A stretch of 64,000 bases of DNA from Gemmatimonadales bacterium (lineage in GTDB: Bacteria; Gemmatimonadota; Gemmatimonadetes; Longimicrobiales; Gaopeijiaceae). Position numbers and translations under genes: made by a program. The notes under the pieces are model-generated. The model searched no databases. It was not told where the DNA came from and saw nothing but the letters and a program-made list of their open reading frames with translations. This document shows positions 16,437 to 25,375 of the stretch, in pieces. The stretch's first letter is position 1, and the number at the start of each line of letters is the position of its first letter. The DNA is taken from NCBI GenBank assembly GCA_007695195.1, contig REEG01000140.1, positions 1-64,000 on the forward strand. The letters run 5' to 3'.

Positions 16437-18992
16437 TCAGAAGTTGGGCGCCACCAGGAGCGCGTTGGTGTAGAGCTGCCATCCCGAATACCAGAACATC
16501 CGGAAGAGGGGGTCATCGGCGAACAGGATGACCCGCCCCGAGCCCCGACGCCGCTCGGCGAGCCAGGTGCTCCGGTCCAGCCGCTCCAGGTTCCCTTCGG
16601 AGATGACCCCGGAGATGCGGTCCACCCCTTCCGGGAAGAAGGCCACCGACTCGAAGCCGGTGTCGGGCTCGAAAACGGAGCCGGTGGAGAGAACGAAGAG
16701 TCGATCGGCGGCGGTGTCGATCCCCGCCCCGAAGGTCAGGGGATGGGCCGGATCCATGTGGGCCTTGAGGATGGTCCCGGGGACCCGCTCCTGCCACCGC
16801 TCCATCTCCCGATCTTCGCGGCTCATGAGGGCCCGCTGCAGGCGGGCGTCCCGGTCATCATCCTCGTCCTCGAGCCGTGTCCGGCGCTCGATCTCGGCCA
16901 TGGGGCCGGCCAACTGCTGCGCCGAGCTCCCCACCGCCACCAGGGTTCCCCCTCTTCGTACCCAGTCGTCCAGCGCTGTGGTCCCCCCGTTGCCCAACGT
17001 ACCGGTGGGGCTGCCCGGCGGGACCACGATGACGTCGTAGTGGCTCAGCTCCGTCCCGGACACGTCGCTGACGTTCAGGATATCGAAGGGCACGTCCAGG
17101 ATCTGCTCCAGAAAGAACCAGTGTCCGCCGAATCCGGTGGCGCCGGTGCCGGGGCCGCCCAACAGGGCGATACGGGGAAGGCGAAGGGGCGCCTGATCGT
17201 TGGTCCCCAGGTCGGGGCCGGAGGTGGAGAACCCGGTGCGAATGGGGGTGACCACCGCCGCGAGCCCTGACCGGCGAAGGAGCCCGTCCAGATCGTCGTT
17301 CCGTCCCTGGGGGAAGAAGAGGGTCCCCTGGGGCCAGTCCCGCCCGTCCAGGGTGAAGGCCTCGGACTGGACATAGGTACGCCCCTCATGCTCCAGGAAG
17401 GCTACCAGCTCACGGCTGTGGTGGAAGGACGGCGCCAGGAGGTACCCGTAGCTGCCCCCTGCCGGCAGAGCGTCTCCGGTGCGGCCCTCCACGTTGTCCA
17501 CCGACACCCACTCCCCACCGGTGGCGGTGCGGGAGCCGTGGGCCTCCACCCCGTACGCGTACGGGAGCGCCCAGGCGGTGATGTCGTACGACGAGGTGCC
17601 TTCCAGGAGGTTGTCGGGCCGGAGAAGCGCACCGGCAAGCCGGCCCCGGGGCTGCCGCGCCCGCACCCGGTACGTCCCCTCGGGGAAGGTGGCCCGGGCC
17701 TCGAAGCCCGGGTGGGGCTCGGTGTTCAGCGACGCCTCGGCCGCCAACCGCTCCACCTCGACCTCGTGCATCCGGAGGAGCCGCACCAGCGCTTCGGCCC
17801 GGGTGGGGTCGTGGCCGGGAACGAGGTAGGTGTCGTCGAGACCCTCGTCGATCTCCCGGTGGAAGCGGGCGAAGCCTTCCACCAACTCCGTCTTCCCCGC
17901 CGCCGCGGTGCGGAGGGTGGCGTTCTGCGCCACCCGGTGCCCCATGGCCCGGTCCCGCAGCGAGAGCGTGGTGCCGTCGGGGCGCTCCACCAGGAGCCCG
18001 GCGAACCCGCTTCCGCCCTGCTCGTACGTCATCCCCACCGCCCCCACCAGCGACGGCCACGAGTCGCCGTACCCCGGGTAGAAGAGGTCGAAGTTCTGGG
18101 CCGTGTAGTAGAGGAGCCGCTCCCGGTCGAAGGCCTCGGCATTCCCTTCCCCGAAGCGACGCCCCCACTCCAGGATGTGGTCGGGGAAGATGTCGTTGAT
18201 GGGCTCCGCCGCCGGAAAGAAGAAGTAGCTGGACCGGTATCCCATCTCATGGACGTCCACATGGACGTGGGGGTTGTAGCGGTGGAAGCGGGCGAGGCGG
18301 TCCACCGTCTCCTGCTGGCTGAGCCAGGCCCAGTCCCGGTTCAGGTCGAAGAGGTAGTGGTTGAAGCGGGAGCCGGGCCAGGGCTCGCGCCGCTCCCGGA
18401 TCCGGGGGCTGGGATTGTCCCGCACCTGGGCGTTTGAGACGAAGAAGTGGAGGTAGCGCTCCCGTCCGTCGGGGTTTGCCACCGGATCGATGATGACCAC
18501 CACGGAGTCCAGGACCCCCTCGAGCCCATCGGCGCCGGTGAGGAGGTCGTGGACGGTCCACATGGCCGCTTCCGGAGCCGACGCTTCATTCCCGTGCGCC
18601 GCGGAGGTGTAGTAGACGATGGCCGGGTGCTGGGCGGCGATCTCCCGGGCCCGGGCCTCGGAGGTGGCCGGGTCCATGAGCTCCCGGTTCGCCGCCAGGA
18701 TCTCGTCCATGCGGGCCCGGTACTCCGGCGAGGCGATGAGGACCTGCTGGATCTCCCGGCCCTGCATGGTGGTGCCGTAGCTGTCCACCGAGACGGCGGG
18801 GTGCAGTTCGGCCAGCCGCTCCATATACGCGTAGACCAGATCGGTGGGGGTGAACCGGTCACCGATCTCGTAGCCCAGGAAGGCCTCGGGCGAGGGGACC
18901 TCCTGGCTCTGGGCCGGCGCCGGCGCCGCCAGGCTCCCAATCAGGAGGAAGAGGAGAAGGAAGGGGGCGGCCGCCGACGGGAGTCGCGTCAT
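16437..18992 (-). CDS. Secreted M14 zinc carboxypeptidase with GATase-like C-terminal domain
   Basis: An 851-residue exported peptidase. A hydrophobic signal peptide (1-30) precedes the M14 carboxypeptidase-like domain, whose zinc motif HGNE is at residues 133-136 within TSAAHGNEASAPEAAMW, with HVHVDVHEMG (about 245) likely giving the third ligand. Later, ALLGGPGTGATG and DVIVVPPGSPTG (about 630-700) read as a class I glutamine-amidotransferase-like or DJ-1-like fold without an obvious catalytic triad. The ORF extends to 19100, but the ATG at 18992 begins the signal peptide. Together with the downstream M48 protease it suggests peptide scavenging or envelope protein turnover. Confidence 0.87.
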   Translation of the reverse strand: MTRLPSAAAPFLLLFLLIGSLAAPAPAQSQEVPSPEAFLGYEIGDRFTPTDLVYAYMERLAELHPAVSVDSYGTTMQGREIQQVLIASPEYRARMDEILAANRELMDPATSEARAREIAAQHPAIVYYTSAAHGNEASAPEAAMWTVHDLLTGADGLEGVLDSVVVIIDPVANPDGRERYLHFFVSNAQVRDNPSPRIRERREPWPGSRFNHYLFDLNRDWAWLSQQETVDRLARFHRYNPHVHVDVHEMGYRSSYFFFPAAEPINDIFPDHILEWGRRFGEGNAEAFDRERLLYYTAQNFDLFYPGYGDSWPSLVGAVGMTYEQGGSGFAGLLVERPDGTTLSLRDRAMGHRVAQNATLRTAAAGKTELVEGFARFHREIDEGLDDTYLVPGHDPTRAEALVRLLRMHEVEVERLAAEASLNTEPHPGFEARATFPEGTYRVRARQPRGRLAGALLRPDNLLEGTSSYDITAWALPYAYGVEAHGSRTATGGEWVSVDNVEGRTGDALPAGGSYGYLLAPSFHHSRELVAFLEHEGRTYVQSEAFTLDGRDWPQGTLFFPQGRNDDLDGLLRRSGLAAVVTPIRTGFSTSGPDLGTNDQAPLRLPRIALLGGPGTGATGFGGHWFFLEQILDVPFDILNVSDVSGTELSHYDVIVVPPGSPTGTLGNGGTTALDDWVRRGGTLVAVGSSAQQLAGPMAEIERRTRLEDEDDDRDARLQRALMSREDREMERWQERVPGTILKAHMDPAHPLTFGAGIDTAADRLFVLSTGSVFEPDTGFESVAFFPEGVDRISGVISEGNLERLDRSTWLAERRRGSGRVILFADDPLFRMFWYSGWQLYTNALLVAPNF

Positions 18993-19126
18993 GGTGGATC
19001 CAGGTGCGTTGCGGGGGAGAATAGCGGGGGACATCGGGTAAGTAAGGAGAAAAGTTACCCTGGACCTGGGAAGGGGGGCAACGGCCCGCCTTGCTCCCAC
19101 AGTGTCTCCCCATCACCTTTTCCGTT

Positions 19127-19666
19127 ATGTCCCTTCGCGATCCTTCCCCCGAAAACCGTTCCGCCCGGCGCCTCCGTCCTGGAGGCGGCTCCATCTGGAG
19201 CTTCGGGCCCGTGCGCCGGGGTCTATTCCGGACCGGCCTCCTGGCCGCCGTGGCCGCCGTGGGCTTCCTGACGGCCTGCGACATGGGTTTCCCCACCTCC
19301 GAAGGGGAGGCGCGCATCGACGAGGCCACCTTCGTGGCCACCTACACCGAACTCCGCATTGCCGCCATGGAGTGGGAATCCCAGCGACTCCCCGCCCAGG
19401 AGCGGGACGCCATCCTCCAGCGTCAGGGCGTCACCGCCGACGATCTGCGGGAGTTCACCCAGGTCCACGGGCGAAATGTCCCCGTCATGAACCGGATCTG
19501 GAACGAGGTGTCGGAGAATGTGCAGGCCGCTCGGGAGGCGGCCACCGCCTCCGGGGAGGGTGAGGAGGACGCGGCAGATGGAGAAGACGTGACGGAAGAG
19601 GGGCCACCGGTCGCGCCGGTGGCCCCTGGATCGGAGAGCGACGGAAGTCTCTCCGACGCCGGCTGA
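19127..19666 (+). CDS. Putative lipoprotein, unknown function
   Basis: A 179-residue exported protein. The hydrophobic segment GLLAAVAAVGFLTAC ends in a lipobox whose Cys should carry the lipid. The central region is helical, with TYTELRIAAMEWESQRLPAQ and MNRIWNEVSENVQAARE, and the C-terminal third is acidic and low in complexity. A TTG codon at 19091 would add 12 residues, but the ATG at 19127 is preferred. The helical, 30-residue spaced layout resembles small lipoproteins with a DUF4296-like fold, though I cannot confirm that. Confidence 0.65.
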   Translation: MSLRDPSPENRSARRLRPGGGSIWSFGPVRRGLFRTGLLAAVAAVGFLTACDMGFPTSEGEARIDEATFVATYTELRIAAMEWESQRLPAQERDAILQRQGVTADDLREFTQVHGRNVPVMNRIWNEVSENVQAAREAATASGEGEEDAADGEDVTEEGPPVAPVAPGSESDGSLSDAG

Positions 19667-19730
19667 GCGGAAGACTCCGACGCCGGTTGAGCGAACGTCC
19701 CCCAACGGCCGTTGAGCGAACGTCCCCGAC
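19651..19730 (+). repeat. Short tandem repeats spanning the end of the lipoprotein gene
   Basis: Three related units of about 25-28 bases, CTCCGACGCCGGCTGAGCG, then CTCCGACGCCGGTTGAGCG and then CAACGGCCGTTGAGCG, with GAACGTCCCC after the last two. The first copy includes the lipoprotein stop codon. The unit duplicates the gene's last bases, so this looks like local slippage duplication. Confidence 0.5.
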
Positions 19731-19732
19731 GC

Positions 19733-20359
19733 CTACCTCAGACGGAAGTTGACCCCCACCGCCAGCCCGCGCCGGTCACCCAGCGAGCCGGCGAACCGGA
19801 TGGCCCACCCCGGATCAAAGGCCACGTCGATCCCCAGATCCACGGCGAAGCCCAGATCCATGCCGTCGCGCCTCCGCGTGCTCCCGAATTCGGCGTCCAG
19901 CACCACCCTGGGAGTGAAGTAGGGGTTGAACCAGACTCCGTCGGCCTGGAAATCGCGGCCCAATGAGGCGCCCAGGGGGAAGCTCAGGATCACATCCTTC
20001 CCCACCCCGGCGCCCACTCCTCCGACCCAGATCACATCCAGGGGAAAGTCGGCGGACGCACGGACCAGATTGCCCGAAACGTCCATGCCGCCGTAGACGG
20101 TGAGATCTCCGCCCCGGCCTTCGGCGAGACCCACCCGGTATCCCAACGAGCCCGGCGCGTCACTGGCCCGCCAGGTGCTCAGCACCCCGATCCCGTCATG
20201 GGGTCCAGGACCTGGATCCACCAGGAAGATCCCCCACCCGGCAGGCGTTCCAGGCGAGACCAGGAGCGGCCCGTCCCAGTGCACCTGGGCGCGGGCCGGC
20301 GAGGCGGCGAGAACGAGGAGGGTGACGCTCGCCAGCAGTCCCAACGAGACATTCCGCAT
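19733..20359 (-). CDS. Secreted beta-barrel-like protein, unknown function
   Basis: A 208-residue protein with a clear signal peptide (VTLLVLAASPARAQ, cleavage after ARA). The mature part consists of alternating polar and hydrophobic strands (DLTVYGGMDVSGN, DVILSFPLGASLG, GWAIRFAGSLGDRRGLAVGV) typical of a small outer-membrane barrel, and it ends in a strand (VGVNFRLR) without the C-terminal aromatic residue that usually marks barrel insertion. I would treat it as a small outer-membrane or periplasmic protein of unknown role. It lies downstream of the purine gene guaA on the same strand but in the opposite direction of need, so a shared operon is not implied. Confidence 0.65.
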   Translation of the reverse strand: MRNVSLGLLASVTLLVLAASPARAQVHWDGPLLVSPGTPAGWGIFLVDPGPGPHDGIGVLSTWRASDAPGSLGYRVGLAEGRGGDLTVYGGMDVSGNLVRASADFPLDVIWVGGVGAGVGKDVILSFPLGASLGRDFQADGVWFNPYFTPRVVLDAEFGSTRRRDGMDLGFAVDLGIDVAFDPGWAIRFAGSLGDRRGLAVGVNFRLR

Positions 20360-20474
20360 ATGATTTGACTCCGGTTGACTTCCGTGTCCATGAGGAAGCG
20401 GGCCCGGCCCCTGCCGAACCCGCTTCGGGGCCGTTCCAGACCCACCGATCCGATGGCAGCGCCCGCAGGCGGGG

Positions 20475-22049
20475 CTACTCCCACTCGATGGTGGCCGGGG
20501 GCTTGGAGCTGACGTCGTACGTCACCCGGTTCACGCCGGACACCTCATTGATGATCCGGGTGGAGATCCGCCCCAGCACGTCGTGGGGGAAGGGGTACCA
20601 GTCCGCCGTCATCCCGTCCCGGGAGGTGACGGCTCGGAGGGCGATGACGTTCTCGTAGGTCCGGCTGTCGCCCATGACCCCCACCGAGTGGATGGGGAGG
20701 AGGACGGCGAAGGCCTGCCAGATATCGTCGTAGAGCTCCGCTTCCCGGATCTCTTCCAGATATATCGCGTCAGCCTCGCGAAGGGTCCGCAGCCGATCTT
20801 CCCGAACCTCGCCCAGGACCCGGATTCCCAGCCCCGGCCCCGGGAAGGGATGGCGACCCACGAAGTCCTCGGGAAGCCCCAGCTCGCGGCCCACGTTCCG
20901 CACCTCATCCTTGAAGAGCTCCCGGAGCGGTTCGATGAGGGCGAAGGGCATGTCCTCGGGGAGCCCGCCCACGTTGTGGTGCGTCTTGATGGTGACGGAG
21001 GGCCCGCCGGTGGAGACGGACTCGATGACGTCCGGGTAAAGGGTCCCCTGCACCAGGAAGCGGGCATCCTTCCCCTCGGCCCGGGCCGTCTCCTCGAAGA
21101 CCCGGATGAAGGTGTTCCCGATGGCCCGCCGCTTCGCCTCGGGCTCGGTGATCCCCTCCAGGGCGCTCAGGAACTCGGCGCCGGCGTCCACCACCACCAG
21201 CCGGATGCCCATGTGCTTGCGGAAGGTGCGCTCCACCTGCACCCGCTCGCCCTTCCGGAGGAGGCCGTTGTCCACGAAGATGCAGGTGAGGCGGTCGCCC
21301 ACCGCCCGGTGCACCAGCGCCGCCGCCACCGACGAGTCCACCCCCCCCGACAACCCGCAGATGACCTCGGCGTCGCCGGCCTGCTCGGCGATGCGGGCCA
21401 CCGCTTCGTCCACGAAGGCGCCGGGGGTCCAGGTGGGTTCGCATCCGGCGATGCGGAAGAGGAAGTTGGAGAGGATCTCTTCACCCCGAACGGTGTGGGC
21501 CACCTCCGGGTGGAACTGCACCCCGTAGATCTCCCTGTCCTGGGCCCGGAACGCCGCCACCGGGAGGGTGGCGGTGGACGCCAGCGCCCGGTACCCGGCC
21601 GGGGGCTCGTCCACATGGTCACCGTGGGAGCACCAGACCCGGGTGGCCTCGTCGGGATCGAACCCCTCGAAGAGCTTGGCCTGCTCCAGGACCCGAAGCT
21701 CGGCACGGCCGTACTCCCGGGTGCCGTGGTGGACGCGCCCGCCCTCTTCCCGGGCAATGAGCTGCATCCCGTAGCAGATCCCCAGGATGGGGATGCCCAA
21801 CTGGAGGATCTCCGGGTCCATCCCGGGGACGGCCTCGTCATAGACCGAAGCGGGGCCGCCTGAGAGGATGATCCCCGCCGGAGCCCACTCCTGCACCCAC
21901 TGGGCCGAGCGGTCCGGTGGATGGATCTCGCAGAACACCCGCTCTTCCCGGATCCGTCGGGCGATGAGCTGGGTGTACTGGGACCCGAAGTCGAGGATGA
22001 GAACGCGCTGATGGGGCTGGGCGGTCCGGAGTTCGGAGCGGTCGGTCAT
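20475..22049 (-). CDS. guaA: GMP synthase (glutamine-hydrolysing)
   Basis: A 524-residue enzyme that converts XMP to GMP using glutamine and ATP, the last step of guanine nucleotide synthesis. The N-terminal class I amidotransferase contains the nucleophile motif GICYGMQL (Cys 92) and the HPEVAHT region. The ATP-pyrophosphatase part starts [14 protein letters not shown], with [10 protein letters not shown] and [10 protein letters not shown] further on. The C-terminal dimerisation domain ends with the usual PPATIEWE. Length and domain order match the family. The ATG overlaps the lysA stop by four bases, so guaA is the last gene of the long operon that starts at mreB. Confidence 0.97.
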   Translation of the reverse strand: MTDRSELRTAQPHQRVLILDFGSQYTQLIARRIREERVFCEIHPPDRSAQWVQEWAPAGIILSGGPASVYDEAVPGMDPEILQLGIPILGICYGMQLIAREEGGRVHHGTREYGRAELRVLEQAKLFEGFDPDEATRVWCSHGDHVDEPPAGYRALASTATLPVAAFRAQDREIYGVQFHPEVAHTVRGEEILSNFLFRIAGCEPTWTPGAFVDEAVARIAEQAGDAEVICGLSGGVDSSVAAALVHRAVGDRLTCIFVDNGLLRKGERVQVERTFRKHMGIRLVVVDAGAEFLSALEGITEPEAKRRAIGNTFIRVFEETARAEGKDARFLVQGTLYPDVIESVSTGGPSVTIKTHHNVGGLPEDMPFALIEPLRELFKDEVRNVGRELGLPEDFVGRHPFPGPGLGIRVLGEVREDRLRTLREADAIYLEEIREAELYDDIWQAFAVLLPIHSVGVMGDSRTYENVIALRAVTSRDGMTADWYPFPHDVLGRISTRIINEVSGVNRVTYDVSSKPPATIEWE

Positions 22050-23467
22050 GGGGTATCGTCTCCCGATTCCGGGGGGGTGGGCGGGGGGATGACCTCTCCA
22101 CGCATGAGATCATCCACCTCTTCCCGGCGGCGGATGAGAAGGGGGCGGCCGTTCTCCACCAGGACCTCGGCGGGACGGCAGCGGGCATTGTAGTTGGAGG
22201 CCATGGAGAAGCCGTAGGCGCCGGCGGTGCCCACGGCCAGAAGGTCCCCGGGCTCCGGATGGGCCAGGGGCCGGTCCAGCGCCAGGAAGTCGCCGGACTC
22301 ACACACCGGGCCCACCACGTCCACGGTGGCCTCCAGCGCCTCCGGGTCGTGGACCACCGGGACCACCCGGTGCCACCCCCCGTAGTGGGACGGGCGAAGG
22401 AGCTCGGTCATGCCGGCGTCGGTGATGACGAAGCGCTTCCCCCCGGACTCCTTCCGGTACAGGACCCGGGTCAGGAGCACGCCGGCCTCGCCCACGATGG
22501 AGCGACCCGGCTCGAGGATGAGGCGAAGCCCCCGCTCTCGGAGCCGGTCCGTGACGGCGGCGGCCAGGCGCTCCAGGGGAAGTCCGGCCTCGCCCCGGTA
22601 CCCCACGCCGAAGCCGCCCCCCAGATCCAGATACTCCAGCTCCACGCCGCCGGCGCGGATCCGGTCCACCATCTCAAGCACCGTGTCCAGCGCCGCCAGG
22701 TACGGCTCCACCGCCACGATCTGCGATCCGATGTGGACGTCGATCCCCCGGAACCAGAGGTGGGGGCGCTCCGGGGCCGTGCCGTAGAGCTCCAGCGCCC
22801 GGGTCACCGGGATCCCGAACTTGGAGGTGGCGTGACCGGTGGCCGTGTAGTGATGGGGGGTGGGGGATTCCACATCCGGATTCACCCGGATCCCCACCGG
22901 CGCCCGCACTCCCCGGCGGCGGGCCACATCTTCCAGCACATCCAGCTCTTCTTCGCTCTCCACGTGGAAGGCGTGGATCCCCACCTCCAGCGCCCGCTCC
23001 ATCTCCTGAGCGGTCTTCCCCACCCCGGCAAAGACCATGCGCGACGCCGGAATCCCGGCCTTGAGGGCTCTCTCCAGTTCGCCGGCGCTCACAATGTCGG
23101 CGCCGGCGCCGGCAAGGCCGATGCGGTTCAGGACGGCCAGATTCCCGTTGGCCTTCACCGAGTAGGCCAGGAGGAGTTCCACGCCCTGGAAGGCTTCCTG
23201 GAACCGGCGGATCCGCTCGGCGATCCCCTGGGCGTCGTAGACGTACAGCGGGGTGCCGAATCGCTGGGCCAGCCCACCCAGGGACAGCCCCCGGCAGGTG
23301 AGTTCACCCTGGACGCGCGGGAACCCCCGCCCCAGGTCGCCGGGAGGGGCGGGCGTCGCTCCCTCCGCCGCGGGGCTCGGGAGAGACGACGAGTCGGGGG
23401 AATCTGCCCGGGGAGCGCTGGGGTCCGGCACGCCGCTCCCGGGGCGGTTCAGTACGCCCTCGCCCAT
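22046..23467 (-). CDS. lysA: Diaminopimelate decarboxylase
   Basis: A 473-residue PLP enzyme that decarboxylates meso-diaminopimelate to lysine. The PLP lysine is in YSVKANGN (Lys 105), followed by [34 protein letters not shown] and the dimer-interface signature [11 protein letters not shown]. The first about 50 residues are a Pro/Ser/Ala-rich extension absent from most family members. I use the ATG at 23467, which overlaps the proS stop by 19 bases; a GTG at 23503 would add 12 more residues. Together with guaA and proS it links amino-acid and nucleotide supply to translation genes. Confidence 0.95.
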   Translation of the reverse strand: MGEGVLNRPGSGVPDPSAPRADSPDSSSLPSPAAEGATPAPPGDLGRGFPRVQGELTCRGLSLGGLAQRFGTPLYVYDAQGIAERIRRFQEAFQGVELLLAYSVKANGNLAVLNRIGLAGAGADIVSAGELERALKAGIPASRMVFAGVGKTAQEMERALEVGIHAFHVESEEELDVLEDVARRRGVRAPVGIRVNPDVESPTPHHYTATGHATSKFGIPVTRALELYGTAPERPHLWFRGIDVHIGSQIVAVEPYLAALDTVLEMVDRIRAGGVELEYLDLGGGFGVGYRGEAGLPLERLAAAVTDRLRERGLRLILEPGRSIVGEAGVLLTRVLYRKESGGKRFVITDAGMTELLRPSHYGGWHRVVPVVHDPEALEATVDVVGPVCESGDFLALDRPLAHPEPGDLLAVGTAGAYGFSMASNYNARCRPAEVLVENGRPLLIRRREEVDDLMRGEVIPPPTPPESGDDTP

Positions 23468-24909
23468 ACCACCTCCATCCGGGACTCTCCGCCGCCGATG
23501 CACCGGGTCGGGGCCTCGGGTGAGCAGAACGCCGGGTCGGGAATGCAGCGCAAGGTGGCCTTGGTCTCGTCCTTGATCCGCTCTTCAACCGCCGGGTCCC
23601 CGCTCCAGCCGGTGTAGACGAAGCCGCCGGGGCCCTCCAGGAGCTCCCGGAGTTCATCCAAGGTCTCCACCCCCCGGTGGGACCGGGCCTCACGCCGCGC
23701 ACGGGCGCGCTCCAGGAGCTGCCGCTGGAAGGCCTCCAGGCGCTGGGGCAGCTCGGCCACGATCTGGTTCTCCGGGAGGAAGGCCTTCCGCTCCTCGCCC
23801 TCCTCCTGGACCCGCTTCACCAGCACGGCCTGCTCCTTGGCCAGGTCCCGGGGGCCGATCTCGATGCGGAAGGGGACGCCCTTTCGCTCCCACTCCCAGA
23901 ACTTGGCGCCGGGGTTCAGGTGATCCCGGTCGTCGACCCGGACCCGTACCCCCTGTTCCCGGAGGCGACCGGCCATCTCATGGGCCTTCTCCACCACGGC
24001 GGTGCGCTCCGCCTCCTTGCGGTAGATGGGCACCACCACCACCTGCACCGGCGCCAGACGCGGAGGGACCACGATCCCGGTGTCGTCGCCGTGGGTCATG
24101 ACCATGCCGCCCACCAGGCGGGTGGAGACGCCCCAGGAGGTGTTCCACGCGAACTCCTCGGCGCCGGCCTCGCTCTGGAAGGTGAGCCCGAACTGCCTGG
24201 AGAAGTTCTGCCCCAGGTTGTGGGAGGTCCCGGCCTGCAGCGCCTTGCCGTCCTGCATCATGGCCTCGCAGGTGTAGGTGCGGAGCGCCCCGGCGAACTT
24301 CTCCGACTCGCTCTTGAGGCCCGTCACCACCGGCATGGCGATCCACTCTTCCATGAAGGTCCGGTAGACGTCCAGCATGAGGCGCGTCTCTTCTTCGGCC
24401 TCCCCTTCGGTGGCGTGGGCGGTGTGGCCCTCCTGCCAGAGAAACTCCGAGGTCCGCAGGAAGAGGCGGGTCCGGAGCTCCCACCGCATGACGTTGGCCC
24501 ACTGGTTCAGCTTCAGGGGGAGGTCCCGGTACGACTGCACCCACTTGGCATACATGGAGTAGATGATGGTCTCGGAGGTGGGGCGCACCACCAGAGGCTC
24601 CTCCAGCTCCTTGCCACCGGCGTGGGTCACCACCGCCAACTCGGGCTTGAACCCCGCCACGTGCTCCTTCTCCCGCTCGATGAAGCTCATGGGGATGAGG
24701 AGGGGGAAGTAGGCGTTCTCGTGGCCGGTCTCCTTGAACCGGTCGTCCAGGGCTCGCTGCATCCGCTCCCAGATTCCGTAGCCCCACGGCCGGATGACCA
24801 TGCTGCCCCGAACCGGGGAGTGGTCGGCCAGTTCGGCCCGCTGAACCACCTCGTTGTACCACGCGCTGAAGTCGTCGGCCCGGGGGGTCAGCCCCTTGTC
24901 GTCCGCCAT
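23449..24909 (-). CDS. proS: Prolyl-tRNA synthetase (short type, no editing insert)
   Basis: A 486-residue class II tRNA synthetase that charges tRNA-Pro. It has the archaeal/eukaryotic-like compact form, lacking the roughly 180-residue editing insert found in the long bacterial form. Class II motifs are visible at VIRPWGYGIWERMQRALD, the motif 2 region LRTRLFLRTSEFLWQEGHTAH, and motif 3 near GGMVMTHGDDTGIVVPPRLAP. The anticodon-binding domain follows, and the chain ends in WARAY; a terminal Tyr is typical for this type. Ribosome site GGAG lies five bases before ATG 24909. Confidence 0.95.
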   Translation of the reverse strand: MADDKGLTPRADDFSAWYNEVVQRAELADHSPVRGSMVIRPWGYGIWERMQRALDDRFKETGHENAYFPLLIPMSFIEREKEHVAGFKPELAVVTHAGGKELEEPLVVRPTSETIIYSMYAKWVQSYRDLPLKLNQWANVMRWELRTRLFLRTSEFLWQEGHTAHATEGEAEEETRLMLDVYRTFMEEWIAMPVVTGLKSESEKFAGALRTYTCEAMMQDGKALQAGTSHNLGQNFSRQFGLTFQSEAGAEEFAWNTSWGVSTRLVGGMVMTHGDDTGIVVPPRLAPVQVVVVPIYRKEAERTAVVEKAHEMAGRLREQGVRVRVDDRDHLNPGAKFWEWERKGVPFRIEIGPRDLAKEQAVLVKRVQEEGEERKAFLPENQIVAELPQRLEAFQRQLLERARARREARSHRGVETLDELRELLEGPGGFVYTGWSGDPAVEERIKDETKATLRCIPDPAFCSPEAPTRCIGGGESRMEVVWARAY

Positions 24910-24928
24910 GAATGCTCCGTCAGTTGCC

Positions 24929-25045
24929 TGGGTTGGATTGGGTTGGATCGGGAAGGATCGGGTTGGATCGCTTCAGGTCGGGGTGGGTTCGGGCGGGTTG
25001 GGTCGGATCGGAATGGGTTGGGTCGGCTTGAGTCGGTCGGATCGG
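24929..25045. repeat. Degenerate GGGTTGGATCG-type tandem repeats upstream of proS
   Basis: On the plus strand the sequence is a run of near-copies of GGTTGGATCGG and GGGTTGGGTCGG, with many GGG tracts, for about 115 bases. It lies between the small membrane-protein gene and proS, so the operon transcript carries the C-rich complement. It may be a slippage-prone spacer or have a structure; no protein would use it. Confidence 0.6.
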
Positions 25046-25057
25046 CGAGGCGAAGGA

Positions 25058-25375
25058 TCAGCCCCCCGATGCCATGCCATTGTCCCCGTCCCGAGCCTCG
25101 GGGTGATCCCGCCGCTTTGCCCGGAGTCGCTCCCGGCCGAAGACCGCCGCCGCCGGGACGATGATGAGGCTGAGAGACAGGACGGCCCATGTGGGCCGGA
25201 GGGGAAGATCGGTTCCGGCGCTCAGGAGAAAGGCCACCACCCAGCCCCCGGCCAGAGCCAACAGCACCGCCGCCACCACGATCATGTACTCCAGGACGTT
25301 CAGGCGCCGGATGGCCCGCTGCATGTCCCGGCGGGTCTCCTGGAAGCCGCCCTCATCCGGTGCAGGCGGCTTCAC
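25058..25375 (-). CDS. Small two-helix membrane protein, unknown function
   Basis: A 105-residue protein with two membrane helices (about 28-50 and 64-80) in the pattern LEYMIVVAAVLLALAGGWVV and WAVLSLSLIIVPAAAVFG, flanked by Arg- and Asp-rich tails. The start overlaps the end of hisS by four bases, showing translational coupling. Such small Arg-rich two-TM proteins occur commonly after synthetase genes in this phylum; the function is unknown. It has no recognisable domain. Confidence 0.7.
   Translation of the reverse strand: MKPPAPDEGGFQETRRDMQRAIRRLNVLEYMIVVAAVLLALAGGWVVAFLLSAGTDLPLRPTWAVLSLSLIIVPAAAVFGRERLRAKRRDHPEARDGDNGMASGG

Noticed and set aside
15285-17270. 661-codon open frame on the plus strand
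   Set aside because: It is antisense to the M48 and M14 peptidase genes and has no family resemblance.
24929-25045. Possible CRISPR or direct repeat array
   Set aside because: Units are degenerate and contiguous, with no unique spacers.
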